IMG/VR virus record: IMGVR_UViG_3300045996_002109
Span: 1 to 23,764 of that record
Direction: 5' to 3' (one strand)
From: a virus
Length of the DNA stretch: 23,764 nucleotides
Made by a program: the position numbers and the translations under genes. Positions within the stretch are counted from its first letter, which is position 1. The number at the start of each line of letters is the position of its first letter. The notes beneath the pieces were generated by a model. It was given only the letters and a program-made list of their open reading frames with translations. It did no database searches and was not told the DNA's origin. Shown here piece by piece: positions 1-6,645 of this stretch.

Positions 1-84
1 GATGCGACGCTGGCGAGCGCAGCGTCGATGGGCGGCAGCAAGCGACAAGGGTCGCTGGCACTCAACGGTGCCGCAGCCCACTAG
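1..84 (+). CDS. C-terminal end of an upstream gene (partial)
   Basis: Frame 1 is open from the window edge to a TAG at 82-84 and gives 27 residues (DATLASAASMGG..., ending NGAAAH), small and polar like a flexible C-terminus. A rho-independent terminator follows 9 nt later, which fits the end of a transcription unit. All three plus frames are open across these bases, so the frame is chosen only by residue composition and by the terminator position. No function can be assigned. Confidence 0.4.
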   Translation, partial: DATLASAASMGGSKRQGSLALNGAAAH

Positions 85-93
85 GGCGATGAT

Positions 94-128
94 GGGCCAG
101 CCGCGCTAGTCGCGAGCTGGCCCTTTTT
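94..128 (+). terminator. Rho-independent terminator
   Basis: GGGCCAGC at 94-101 pairs perfectly with GCTGGCCC at 116-123. An inner CGCG/CGCG pairing extends the stem across a one-base bulge, and TTTTT follows at 124-128. It closes the unit ending at base 84 and separates it from the gene starting at 147. Confidence 0.85.
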
Positions 129-146
129 CATTTGGAGGAGCTGATC

Positions 147-581
147 ATGACCGAAGCTAACGGTGTAGACCGTACATTCTCACGTTTGGAGGCGGCGGCC
201 TTCCTCACCGACCTGGGCCGCAAGATCACGCCGCAGCGGCTGGCAACACGCGCCGTCGAGGGCCTGGGGCCGGCTTTCGAGAAGGACGGTCGCAACGTGG
301 TCTACAAGGAAAGCGTACTGCGCGCCTGGGTCGACAGCCCCGAGGTGGCCAACAAGGGTGGCCGGGGGAAGAAGACCAAACGCAATCCGAGCGCCGCCCT
401 GGCGGCGCGTCGCGTCGGTGACGTGCTGCGCGAGGCTCAGCAGGGCGACCGTGATCTGCGCGCCGTGCTGAAGGAGCACATCACCTTGGCCGACGCGCTG
501 ATGAGCGGGCAGGCCGGCGCCATGGTGGGCTTCCAGTTCGCCCGCAGCGTCGAGACCTTGCGCAAGCTGGTCGCGTCGTGA
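147..581 (+). CDS. Small DNA-binding protein (helix-turn-helix, MerR/excisionase-like)
   Basis: The product is 144 aa. The ATG at 147 is chosen because GGAGGAG lies at 134-140, directly after the terminator; an in-frame TTG at 132 would destroy that ribosome site. Residues about 10-60 look like a winged HTH of the phage terminase-small-subunit/excisionase type: an AAAFL helix, an ITPQRL recognition-helix candidate, then a GRNVVYKESVLRAW wing and helix. A basic linker (GGRGKKTKR) and an Ala/Leu-rich helical C-terminus follow, possibly for oligomerisation. It heads a five-gene chain with GTGA/ATGA overlaps. It could be a regulator or an alternative DNA-packaging protein; the sequence alone does not decide. 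Confidence 0.8.
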   Translation: MTEANGVDRTFSRLEAAAFLTDLGRKITPQRLATRAVEGLGPAFEKDGRNVVYKESVLRAWVDSPEVANKGGRGKKTKRNPSAALAARRVGDVLREAQQGDRDLRAVLKEHITLADALMSGQAGAMVGFQFARSVETLRKLVAS

Positions 582-817
582 AGGGCAAGCTGGAGAAGAT
601 GGGGCCGCTGGCGATGGACCACCCGCTGGCGAGCGAGCAGTCTCAGCAGGTGTGCGTCGCCTGCGGCCATCGGTTCCTGGCTGGCGACTACGTCGCGCTC
701 GTGCCGCTAGGCCCTGGCCCCGACCGTGAGGCCCGCAACAGGGCGCTGACCGGCCGACCTTACACTGCCGTGGCCGCCCCGGTGCACTGGCCTTGCGCGA
801 CGGGTGAGGATCGATGA
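578..817 (+). CDS. Small protein with a CxxC...H..C putative zinc site
   Basis: The product is 79 aa, starting at the GTG that overlaps the previous stop (GTGA), the usual translational-coupling arrangement of this cluster. A CVACGHRF knuckle (residues about 26-33) and a C-terminal HWPC (about 69-72) could bind one zinc ion. No enzyme motif is visible. Its neighbours are a DNA-binding protein upstream and a small unknown protein downstream. Confidence 0.7.
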   Translation: MKGKLEKMGPLAMDHPLASEQSQQVCVACGHRFLAGDYVALVPLGPGPDREARNRALTGRPYTAVAAPVHWPCATGEDR

Positions 818-1092
818 CCGCGCACGACCCTAGGGTTATCCATCTGCCCGTGCGGCTGCGCGACCTGATCACGGCATGCGGGCCACCGCCGCCGCACGCG
901 TTGCCCCAGGGCACGCGCATCATCAAGGTGAAGACCGAGCAGGGTGACGTGCGCCCCGTGGGCGCGCTCGGCACCGCCTGGGGCGTGGTGCATCACAAGC
1001 AACTGAAACCGCTCTGCTACATCGTGCAGTGGGACGATGCGCCCGATCTGCCCACCGCCGTCATCGATTGGAAGATCGCGAGGGCGCAGTGA
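814..1092 (+). CDS. Small phage protein of unknown function (92 aa)
   Basis: It starts at an ATG overlapping the preceding stop (ATGA). The sequence is compact with several beta-strand-like stretches (TRIIKVKTEQGDV, LCYIVQWDDAP) and a Pro-rich loop, with no known motif. It ends in KIARAQ; the next gene ends in RIARAQ, and the DNA around both stops is nearly the same (GCGCAGTGAGG), so the gene junction seems to have been duplicated. Confidence 0.7.
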   Translation: MTAHDPRVIHLPVRLRDLITACGPPPPHALPQGTRIIKVKTEQGDVRPVGALGTAWGVVHHKQLKPLCYIVQWDDAPDLPTAVIDWKIARAQ

Positions 1093-1226
1093 GGGCTGAG
1101 GAGTACCGCCACAAGCGCATGGTGCTGTTGGCCATGGTGCGCATGGCGCGTGACGGCGACGACCAGCACGCCATCAAGTACATCCAGGCGCGGCTCCTGG
1201 AGCTGCGGATTGCGAGAGCGCAGTGA
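1089..1226 (+). CDS. Short helical protein (45 aa)
   Basis: It starts with the GTG overlapping the previous stop by four bases. Its 45 residues (MRAEEYRHKRM... ending RIARAQ) look wholly alpha-helical and amphipathic, with alternating charged and hydrophobic positions. It is too short for a catalytic domain. Coupling on both sides by GTGA supports expression. An earlier in-frame ATG at 1029 would lie deep inside the preceding gene and is rejected. Confidence 0.6.
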   Translation: MRAEEYRHKRMVLLAMVRMARDGDDQHAIKYIQARLLELRIARAQ

Positions 1227-1465
1227 GGCCCGAGGCGATGAGGGGCTACACGATCTATGACAGCCCGGTGGAAGCACCGGGCCACTATGTGCTGCGGCTT
1301 TGGTACACCGCGCCCGGTGGCAAGGTGGTCCATGGTGAGGCCATCGCCACCGACCGCACCGAGAAGGCGCTGACGACCTTGCGCCGGTCGATGATCGAGA
1401 TGGGCTTGGTGCGCTTCCCTCGCTCGCCTGAGGATGACCCCTGCATCATTGAGACTTGGCTTTAG
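1223..1465 (+). CDS. Small protein of unknown function (80 aa)
   Basis: The GTG start overlaps the stop of the preceding gene (GTGA). The 80-aa product has an alternating beta pattern (GHYVLRLWYTAPGG, VVHGEAIATD) followed by a helix (EKALTTLRRSMIEM), like a small alpha/beta domain. It is last in the plus-strand chain and runs tail to tail into a minus-strand gene, with the final 20 bases overlapping. Function unknown. Confidence 0.7.
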   Translation: MRPEAMRGYTIYDSPVEAPGHYVLRLWYTAPGGKVVHGEAIATDRTEKALTTLRRSMIEMGLVRFPRSPEDDPCIIETWL

Positions 1466-1646
1466 CCAGGGCCAACAGCTCCTCATGGTAGCGCTCCTGG
1501 ACCTTGGCCAGGAGTGTCGCCCAGAAGCGAATGCGCGTTTCGTCACCGTGGGCGAAGGGCGTCGCGTCTAACTTCTCTTCGGCAAAGGTGATCAGTCCCT
1601 CAGCGAGGCCGACCAGGAACATCATCTGTTTAGGATCGTCGGTCAT
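1446..1646 (-). CDS. Small helical protein (66 aa)
   Basis: MTDDPKQMMFLVGLAEGL... is almost entirely helical, acidic at the N-terminus and basic at the end (LALAKAKSQ). Its ATG overlaps the stop of the minus-strand gene upstream (TGA at 1643-1645), so the two are translationally coupled. The 3' end overlaps the plus-strand cluster by 20 bp. No recognisable family. Confidence 0.65.
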   Translation of the reverse strand: MTDDPKQMMFLVGLAEGLITFAEEKLDATPFAHGDETRIRFWATLLAKVQERYHEELLALAKAKSQ

Positions 1647-1822
1647 TTGATTAGCGCCACGCGTAGGCCGTCAGCCTGATACTGGGCATCGTCTTTGTCC
1701 CAGGCCGGCGGCAGCATGCTGGCAAAAGATTTGGTGAACAGAGCGGGCAGCGACGGCGCTGTGACCGTGGTCGTGTAGATGACCTTGTCCTCCTTCAGCC
1801 AGTGAATGCGATAGCTGGGCAT
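1643..1822 (-). CDS. Small protein (59 aa)
   Basis: Reading the minus strand from an ATG at 1822 gives 59 residues (MPSYRIHWLKEDK... ending LRVALIK) and a TGA that overlaps the ATG of the next gene. GGGAGGC stands just upstream as a ribosome site. It has two or three beta strands and a helix and resembles many short phage proteins of no known role. An overlapping 60-aa His/Gln-rich frame on the same strand is rejected because it lacks this coupling and ribosome site. Confidence 0.7.
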   Translation of the reverse strand: MPSYRIHWLKEDKVIYTTTVTAPSLPALFTKSFASMLPPAWDKDDAQYQADGLRVALIK

Positions 1823-1919
1823 GTGTGCCTCCCTGTGCCTGAGTGTGCGTCATATATCACGGTTTGATTTTGGCCCACATCTTTCGCCCCCCTTCCGCAC
1901 CCCGCTAGCCTAGATAATG

Positions 1920-1964
1920 CCCGTAAATACGGGGTTTGACATGTGGCTGTCGATCAGATATTCC
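1920..1964 (+). promoter_or_regulatory. Probable integrase promoter with upstream palindrome
   Basis: The palindrome CCCGTA-AA-TACGGG occupies 1920-1933. A perfect -35 box TTGACA follows at 1936-1941 with weak -10 candidates (GATATT at 1957 or TATTCC at 1959). The rest of the 1823-2129 gap holds a second AAATACGGG copy (2002-2010) inside a weak AAGCC/GGCTT hairpin with T6, and two CTCACAT direct repeats. These could be arm or core sites of attP, which normally lies beside the integrase gene, but no core can be proved here. Confidence 0.5.
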
Positions 1965-2062
1965 TACTCACATCAGTGCACGTCAGCTCACATAAGCCAA
2001 CAAATACGGGCTTTTTTGAAAAGAGGCGCACACTGATTTATCATCAACTCACGGGCCTTCCA

Positions 2063-2095
2063 CCCCGTGTGCACCCCCAACCCCCCTTGCCCCCC
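2063..2095. repeat. Four C-tracts ahead of the integrase (G-quadruplex motif on the minus strand)
   Basis: C-runs of 4, 5, 6 and 6 bases lie at 2063-2066, 2074-2078, 2081-2086 and 2090-2095, with loops of 7, 2 and 3 bases. On the minus strand this is a canonical four-tract G-quadruplex pattern, about 35-65 bp before the integrase start. A short GGGTAGGGG follows on the plus strand. Confidence 0.55.
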
Positions 2096-2129
2096 TTGGG
2101 TAGGGGAGCAGCGAAAAAGGCAGCAAAAC

Positions 2130-3227
2130 ATGGCTCAGATCATTCAGAAGGGTCGCGACAAGTTCCAGATCGTGATCGACTACCGTGGCGTCCGTAAGAA
2201 GCACACGCTGATCGGCACCAAGGCCCAGGCGACCCAGTGGGGTCGCGACCGCGAAGCCGAGATCGACCAGGGCGGCAACATCAAGGCCGCGCCGGTTGGC
2301 ACGATCGGTGAGCTGGTCGAGGCCTACGAGCGCGAGATGGAGCCGATCAAGAAGTGGTCCCACACCAAGAGCTACAACCTCTTCAAGGTCAGGAAGGAAA
2401 TCGGCCACGTCGTGCTGGCGAGCTTCGATAAGCAGACCGCGATCGACTACGGCAAGCGGTTGGCCAAGACGCGCGGCCCCAACGGCGTGAAGGAGCGCCT
2501 GAACTACCTGGGCAAGGCGCTGGGCTGGGGCTTCAATCACAAGGACTACCCGCTGGCGCCGCAGATCGAGGCGCTGAGCAAGGCCATGAAGGTCATGGGC
2601 GACCTGAAGGTGGTGGGCGAGGCCCAGGCCCGCACGCGCAACCCGAGCGACGCCGAGATCGACAAGCTGATTGCCACCGCCGAGAAGATGAGCCGTGGCG
2701 GCATCGACATGCCGGCGATCCTGAACGTGCTGCGCGTGCTGCCGCTGCGCGTCGGTGAGCTGTGCCAGATCGAGTGGACCAAGCTCGATCCCCGCGAGCG
2801 CTCGGTGAAGCTGAAGCGCAAGCACCCGACCGATCCCGATTTCGTCCAGGAGGTGGCACTGCCGGTGATCGGCGGCGTCGACACCTACGAGCTGATCGCC
2901 GGCCGCGATCGGTCGCTGCCGCGCCCGTTCCCGTACAGCTCAAAGACGGTGTCGACCTACTTCTGGCTGCTGCACAAGATGGCCGGCATCGAGGACATTC
3001 ACCTGCATGACTTCCGTGCCCACGCGATCACGTGGCTGCGCCTGAACGGTCTCGACAAGATGCAGGCCAAGGCCCTGATGGGCCACAGCAAGGACAGCAA
3101 GGTGCTGGACGAAATCTACACGCGCGTGAAGCCGCGCGACGTGCACGCTGCCATCACCGAAGCCGGCATCGACACCAAGGCCCGGCGCAAGACCGGGCAG
3201 GTGGTCCCGCTGCGGGAGGCCGCATAA
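2130..3227 (+). CDS. int: Tyrosine-recombinase integrase
   Basis: The product is 365 aa, a normal phage-integrase length. The ATG at 2130 follows AAAAAGG with 9-nt spacing; an upstream in-frame start would translate the C-tract. The N-terminal third is a beta-rich DNA-binding part, then a SAM-like core-binding domain (about 70-175). The catalytic domain shows the expected residues: Arg in LPLRVGEL (about 217), Lys near VKLKRKHP, His-x-x-Arg in HDFRAHAITW (about 298-301), His in MGHSKDSK and the nucleophile Tyr in DEIYTRV (about 338). It should integrate and, with the excisionase, excise the phage. The stop overlaps the next ATG (TAATG). Confidence 0.95.
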   Translation: MAQIIQKGRDKFQIVIDYRGVRKKHTLIGTKAQATQWGRDREAEIDQGGNIKAAPVGTIGELVEAYEREMEPIKKWSHTKSYNLFKVRKEIGHVVLASFDKQTAIDYGKRLAKTRGPNGVKERLNYLGKALGWGFNHKDYPLAPQIEALSKAMKVMGDLKVVGEAQARTRNPSDAEIDKLIATAEKMSRGGIDMPAILNVLRVLPLRVGELCQIEWTKLDPRERSVKLKRKHPTDPDFVQEVALPVIGGVDTYELIAGRDRSLPRPFPYSSKTVSTYFWLLHKMAGIEDIHLHDFRAHAITWLRLNGLDKMQAKALMGHSKDSKVLDEIYTRVKPRDVHAAITEAGIDTKARRKTGQVVPLREAA

Positions 3228-3529
3228 TGGCCAAGCGTCGCAAGCGCCGCTCGCAGGCGGCTTTCGACCAGCGCCTGATGAAGGACATCCGCGCCAAGCG
3301 GGTGGCCTTCCTCAGGGAGCTGAGCGAGATGGTCAGCAACGCGGTGGGTGTTCGCATCCGCTGCAGCATCGTCGGCGGTGATGTGGTGGTGCCCAAGCCC
3401 ACCAAGCCGAAGCGGAAGAAGCCGACGCGCCGCGTGGCGCACGTGGCGGGCTACCAGGAGGAGCCGCTGGCCCAGCACCTGGAGCCCGACCAGCAGCCCG
3501 AGCTGCCCGACGATGGGGTGGGCTTCTAG
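3227..3529 (+). CDS. Small basic protein downstream of integrase
   Basis: The product is 100 aa, with its ATG overlapping the integrase stop (TAATG) and GGGAGG at 3214-3219. The N-terminus is very basic (MAKRRKRRSQ), the middle is helical then beta, a second basic patch lies at about residues 58-68 (KPKRKKPTRR), and the tail is acidic and Pro/Gln-rich. The charge pattern suggests nucleic-acid binding, but no family is recognised. Its TAG interlocks with the stop of the convergent gene in the sequence CTAG. Confidence 0.75.
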   Translation: MAKRRKRRSQAAFDQRLMKDIRAKRVAFLRELSEMVSNAVGVRIRCSIVGGDVVVPKPTKPKRKKPTRRVAHVAGYQEEPLAQHLEPDQQPELPDDGVGF

Positions 3530-3762
3530 CGGCGGTTCATCCGCCGCCTCATCCAGTCGACCACGTCTTGCTTAAAAAACAGCCGCTGTGCTCCCACCTT
3601 GGAGTACGGCGGCAAATTTTTGTCTGGCCGGTTTTGCAGCGTGCGGATGTCGACGCCGAACAGCGTCGCGAGGCCGGCCATGTTCAGCACCTCATAGCTT
3701 TCCATCAGCCGATCACGTTCGGTCCCAAGGTCGACCTTAGGGTGCTTACGCCTAGCCGGCAT
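3526..3762 (-). CDS. Excisionase/AlpA-like DNA-binding protein
   Basis: The product is 78 aa. The ATG at 3762 has GAGGAG 8 nt upstream, better than the in-frame alternative at 3789. A MerR-type winged HTH is visible: YEVLNMAGLATLFGVDIRTL (helix-turn-helix) followed by a wing and W (VGAQRLFFKQDVVDWMRRR), the layout of phage excisionases and AlpA regulators. It is the last gene of the long leftward operon and lies tail to tail with the integrase unit, so excisionase would be made in lytic growth and integrase separately. A purely regulatory role is the alternative. Confidence 0.75.
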   Translation of the reverse strand: MPARRKHPKVDLGTERDRLMESYEVLNMAGLATLFGVDIRTLQNRPDKNLPPYSKVGAQRLFFKQDVVDWMRRRMNRR

Positions 3763-3982
3763 CTGTCTTCTCCTCAAGCGGTAGGTCAAGCTGGTAGGGC
3801 TTGTAGCGCCACACGGTGTCTCGCTTCTTCCCGCGCCCGCGCTTCACTTTGGTGTTCTCGATCGCCTTCAGGCGCCGCAACCCCTGGATCGACACGGGGT
3901 GGCCCAGGGCTTCCTCGATCTCCCGCTTGGTGAAGCCGAGCGGCCAGACCTTGCGAGCGAAGGCAACGGCGTCCTCGATCAT
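3752..3982 (-). CDS. Small winged-helix-like protein (76 aa)
   Basis: The sequence has a helical N-terminus (MIEDAVAFARKVWPLGFTKR), a helix-turn-helix-like middle (REIEEALGHPVSIQGLRRL) and a basic beta-wing (KVKRGRGKKRDTVWRY), so DNA binding is likely. It starts with an ATG overlapping the upstream stop and overlaps the excisionase-like gene by 11 bp. No named family is recognised. Confidence 0.7.
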   Translation of the reverse strand: MIEDAVAFARKVWPLGFTKREIEEALGHPVSIQGLRRLKAIENTKVKRGRGKKRDTVWRYKPYQLDLPLEEKTDAG

Positions 3983-4293
3983 GGCGCTTGCTCCTTCTTC
4001 AGCGTCCAGATCACGGCCTCACGGCCGGCGTGGGTCTGGCGCACCCGGCCGCTGTCGATCACGTGCCCCATCAGCTCCAGCTCACGGCGCCTGGGGCGCT
4101 GGGTGTTGGCGGCCATCGGGATGTCGACCTGCATCTCTTCATCGGTGGCGCCGCTGCAGCCGCGTAGGTGCGCGATGATCTTGCGGTGCATCGGCCCGAT
4201 GTGGCGCTTGATCGCCGCAGCAGCGGCGATCGATGTCGGGCTGTGGGCCTGGGCAGGCGGCTCACCGCCGAAGAGGTCATATTGCTTGGCCAT
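3979..4293 (-). CDS. Winged-helix DNA-binding phage protein
   Basis: The product is 104 aa. The start MAKQYDLFGGE at 4293 is preferred over upstream in-frame codons because those would read Arg/Ser-rich antisense-like sequence and GAGG lies 9 nt before it. The DLFGGEP opening recurs in small phage and plasmid proteins. Residues 35-100 look like a winged helix: HRKIIAHLRGCSGATDEEMQ, then RRRELELMGHVIDSGRV, then a beta wing ending in EAVIWTL. Likely a regulator or replication/recombination accessory. It overlaps the upstream gene by 17 bp. Confidence 0.7.
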   Translation of the reverse strand: MAKQYDLFGGEPPAQAHSPTSIAAAAAIKRHIGPMHRKIIAHLRGCSGATDEEMQVDIPMAANTQRPRRRELELMGHVIDSGRVRQTHAGREAVIWTLKKEQAP

Positions 4294-4474
4294 CAAGCTC
4301 ATCCTCAAAGACGCGGATTTTCTGTTCCTTGCCGTCGATGAAGTAGCGCACGTCGTACTCGACGCTGGCGGTCTGAGCCCAGATGTGCACGTCGACCACG
4401 CGCGCCGCCATGTCCTCCAGCGGCCTGATGCGGACATGCGCACCAAAATCAAACCGGGGCACCGGCCACTTCAT
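4277..4474 (-). CDS. Small beta-rich protein (65 aa)
   Basis: MKWPVPRFDFGAHVRI... has a predicted run of five or six beta strands (VVDVHIWAQTASVEYDVRYFI), resembling a small SH3- or Tudor-like barrel such as occurs in phage proteins that handle hydroxylated DNA or RNA. That reading is structural inference only. The ATG at 4474 overlaps the upstream stop (TGATG) with GGAGG just before it. Confidence 0.65.
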   Translation of the reverse strand: MKWPVPRFDFGAHVRIRPLEDMAARVVDVHIWAQTASVEYDVRYFIDGKEQKIRVFEDELDGQAI

Positions 4475-4824
4475 CACCCCTCCAGGCGGGTGAGCCTCAC
4501 CCGCAGCTTGTTCACGCGCTGCTGCAGCTTGTCGATGCGTCGCGACGTGAGCTTGATCATCGTCTTCTTCGTCTCATCCATCGCCGCCGCGTAGGCGGCG
4601 ATCTTGTTCACGGCCATGCCGAGCTGATTGAATTGCTCCAGCACCGGCCAGTTGACCGGGCTGCGATCGAAGAGCGCTTCAATTTTTTCGGCCAGCTTGG
4701 TGCTGGCGATCTGGTTGCGGGCGAGCTGAGGGCCGAAGCCCATCATCTCCCGCTCCATCGTCTGCAGGGTGATCTTCATCGCCTGCACTTCCTGGGCCAG
4801 CGTCGGCTTCTTCGGCTTTCTCAT
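4474..4824 (-). CDS. Coiled-coil protein (116 aa)
   Basis: Almost entirely helical. Heptad-like stretches run through residues about 10-55 (AQEVQAMKITLQTMEREMM) and 80-116 (RIDKLQQRVNKLRVRLTRLEG). It probably forms homo-oligomers or binds a partner. It is coupled to both neighbours by 1- to 4-nt overlaps. No family recognised. Confidence 0.7.
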   Translation of the reverse strand: MRKPKKPTLAQEVQAMKITLQTMEREMMGFGPQLARNQIASTKLAEKIEALFDRSPVNWPVLEQFNQLGMAVNKIAAYAAAMDETKKTMIKLTSRRIDKLQQRVNKLRVRLTRLEG

Positions 4825-5243
4825 ACGAGCGACCCATTGCTCGGCGGCGTCGCGATCTGCTTCCCAGGCGGTGGGACGTAGCCACCGCGATGGCGAAGGT
4901 GCAGCTCCATCTTGGCGACCTTGTCTTTCAGCATGACGTTGTCGGCCTCCAGCTTCTCGACGCGTAGCTGCAGATCAGCGATCGCATCGTCATGGCCCAT
5001 GCGTCGCGGCGAGCGGAGGCGGCCGAAGTTTTCGCTGCGCGTGCGGGCGAAGGTGGGCAGCGCGATGTTCCAGCCAGGATTTGCAGCCAGGACTTCCTGG
5101 CGAACGCGATCGTCATTCCACCCGTCGTCATAGACGGCAAAGCCGTCTATGGAGCGACAGTGCTCGCTCATCATTTTGTGAATGGCGATGATCTGCGTAG
5201 TGTCGGCCACCCGTCGCTTGGGCGATGTCAGCTTGGCGGTCAT
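4821..5243 (-). CDS. Phage protein with N-terminal alpha/beta domain and C-terminal coiled coil
   Basis: The product is 140 aa. Residues 10-80 form a compact domain (QIIAIHKMMSEHCRSIDGFA, then DDRVRQEVLAANPGWNIALP) that recurs in phage recombination/replication operons without known role. Residues about 88-118 are a heptad coiled coil (AIADLQLRVEKLEADNVMLK). The ATG overlaps the NinB stop (TAATG). Possibly a partner of the coiled-coil product of the next gene. Confidence 0.7.
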   Translation of the reverse strand: MTAKLTSPKRRVADTTQIIAIHKMMSEHCRSIDGFAVYDDGWNDDRVRQEVLAANPGWNIALPTFARTRSENFGRLRSPRRMGHDDAIADLQLRVEKLEADNVMLKDKVAKMELHLRHRGGYVPPPGKQIATPPSNGSLV

Positions 5244-5653
5244 TAGTCAGCTCCTGTTGCGATGCCTCGCACCGCGCACCATGCGTCGGTGTAGTCGAGT
5301 AGATCGGACATATCGCTTTCACCCAGATCACGGCTGTAGAGGCCAAGGCTGACGCGCTCGCCTTCGATGCCAACCAGCATGCGCGGCGGCTTGCCCTTCA
5401 GCGTGTGCCAGCCCGACAGAAAAAGATCGTGCCAGCCTTGTTTGTCGTGACGCGTGCCGCCCCACGTGTAATCGGTCTGCGCGACAGCACCGCACGTCGC
5501 CCAGAAACGCGTCGCCTGCTTAATGGTGCGCGGCGGTGCGCCGATCTTGACCAGCCAGCCATCGGGCGCCTCCTGGATAAGGCGCGCGGCAGCGAGCCGA
5601 GTGTGATCGCCGCCCAGGCGCACCGTGGCGCCGTCCTTCACCGCCTCACGCAT
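5243..5653 (-). CDS. ninB: NinB/YbcN-family recombination protein
   Basis: The product is 136 aa, close to the roughly 145 aa of lambda NinB. Recognisable parts are KIGAPPRTIKQATRFWA (the family's R-x-x-x-Q...W helix), QGWHDLFLSGWHTLKG (the WK..F motif region) and LYSRDLGESDMSDLLDYTDA followed by the conserved C-terminal RGI. NinB proteins bind single-stranded DNA and act with phage recombinases or annealing proteins, which suits this operon with an exonuclease and an SSB-like protein. The ATG at 5653 overlaps the upstream stop by 8 nt; a TTG one codon earlier is possible. Confidence 0.8.
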   Translation of the reverse strand: MREAVKDGATVRLGGDHTRLAAARLIQEAPDGWLVKIGAPPRTIKQATRFWATCGAVAQTDYTWGGTRHDKQGWHDLFLSGWHTLKGKPPRMLVGIEGERVSLGLYSRDLGESDMSDLLDYTDAWCAVRGIATGAD

Positions 5654-5876
5654 CAAGCGGCTCCTTCATGCCGTGCTCCTCCAGGACGATCGGGATCATC
5701 TGGCGCACGCCCACGAGATGGAGCTGCAGGAGTTGTTCACGATCGAGGCCGCAGTGACCAGCGGCCCACTTGGCGAGGAGGAGCGCCAGGATCGCGCCCT
5801 GCACGCCAGGGTGCAGGCCGGCAAGGTGATCACCCATCTCCAGGGCCTTCGCCTTGACGGTCTCGAAATCGTTCAT
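5646..5876 (-). CDS. Small helical protein (76 aa)
   Basis: Helical with a hydrophobic centre (GVQGAILALLLAKWAAGH), probably a buried helix rather than a membrane segment since both ends are charged. It is coupled upstream by ATGA to the SSB-like gene and overlaps the NinB gene by 8 nt. No family recognised. Confidence 0.65.
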   Translation of the reverse strand: MNDFETVKAKALEMGDHLAGLHPGVQGAILALLLAKWAAGHCGLDREQLLQLHLVGVRQMIPIVLEEHGMKEPLDA

Positions 5877-6469
5877 GGCCCACCTGGAAAATCATCGGGG
5901 CCTGGGCCTGGGTCACCATCGGGCGGTGGCGGCGGCTCCTGCGGCATCTGCCGCTGGTCGACGGGCGGCTTGTTCATGATCTCGTAGGCCTGGGCGGCAG
6001 CCTGGGTCAGTACGGCGATCTCGCTGGCCGTAAACTTGCCCGAACCCATGGCGCGGCCGACCACGCCCGTCACGAAAATATGCTTGCCCTGGTCCTGTCC
6101 CACGTTGGGATTTCCTGTCGGTGGGACAGCACCACCGCCGCCCTGGTAGACGCGCGGCTGGAAGCCCGTATTTGGCCGCTGGTAGGTGTTGGCCCTGCCG
6201 TAGTCCTGGTTGGCGTTGTAGGTCCGCTGGCCTCCGTAGCCCTGCTGAGCCCCGCCCTGAGGCCCTGTCGTGGCGACGATCACCTGCTTGGGGTTGGGAC
6301 CATCGGCGCCCCAAGTCTGTTCCTTGGTGCCGATCTCGCACGACATGCCCGCGCGGAAGCTGTTCAACAGCGCGGGCGGCACCCAAATTTGCTGCCCGTT
6401 GTCGAGCACGAGGTTGCCAAACTTGCCGCCCGGCTTGGGGAAGTTCACGAAACGGATATTGACTTGCAT
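5873..6469 (-). CDS. OB-fold / single-stranded-DNA-binding-like protein
   Basis: The product is 198 aa. The ATG at 6469 overlaps the upstream stop (TGATG) with AGGAG 8 nt before. Residues 1-65 are a beta-barrel-like stretch (MQVNIRFVNFPKPGGKFGNL, then QQIWVPPALLNSF). About 70-130 is a Gly/Gln/Tyr/Asn-rich disordered linker, then a short helical region, then a Pro/Asp-rich acidic tail containing PDDFPGGP. This layout (OB domain, low-complexity linker, acidic tail) is that of SSB proteins, and the operon supports it. The tip differs from the usual DDIPF by being followed by GGP. Confidence 0.65.
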   Translation of the reverse strand: MQVNIRFVNFPKPGGKFGNLVLDNGQQIWVPPALLNSFRAGMSCEIGTKEQTWGADGPNPKQVIVATTGPQGGAQQGYGGQRTYNANQDYGRANTYQRPNTGFQPRVYQGGGGAVPPTGNPNVGQDQGKHIFVTGVVGRAMGSGKFTASEIAVLTQAAAQAYEIMNKPPVDQRQMPQEPPPPPDGDPGPGPDDFPGGP

Positions 6470-6645
6470 CACAGCATCTCCTGGCACTTGCGACATTCGG
6501 TTGGGTAGCCTGTCGGCTCAGGGAACATCCGGCCGCAGCACGTGCAGCACTCGCCGCGCTGCGACGGGCTGATGGTGGCGGCCTGTTCAGCGGCCACCTC
6601 AGCGATGATCTCGTTGATGCGCTGGTCAGACAGCGGCTTAAGCAT
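6469..6645 (-). CDS. Small four-cysteine zinc-finger protein (58 aa)
   Basis: The N-terminal half is helical (MLKPLSDQRINEIIAEVAAE); the C-terminal half has CCTCCGRMFPEP followed by CRKC, a treble-clef or DksA/TraR-like four-cysteine site. The start at 6645 overlaps the upstream stop by 8 nt; longer in-frame readings are Arg-rich and unlikely. DksA/TraR-type proteins tune RNA polymerase, but the fold is too short here to claim that. Confidence 0.7.
   Translation of the reverse strand: MLKPLSDQRINEIIAEVAAEQAATISPSQRGECCTCCGRMFPEPTGYPTECRKCQEML

Noticed and set aside
180-974. 264-aa minus-strand frame
   Set aside because: Antisense to four well-coupled plus-strand genes; Arg/Pro/Cys-rich composition and no ribosome site.
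1671-1853. 60-aa His/Gln-rich minus-strand frame
   Set aside because: Overlaps the 1643-1822 gene, which has a ribosome site and start/stop coupling; this frame has neither.
2049-2825. 258-aa minus-strand frame under the integrase
   Set aside because: Mirror frame of a high-GC gene; the integrase on the plus strand has all catalytic residues.
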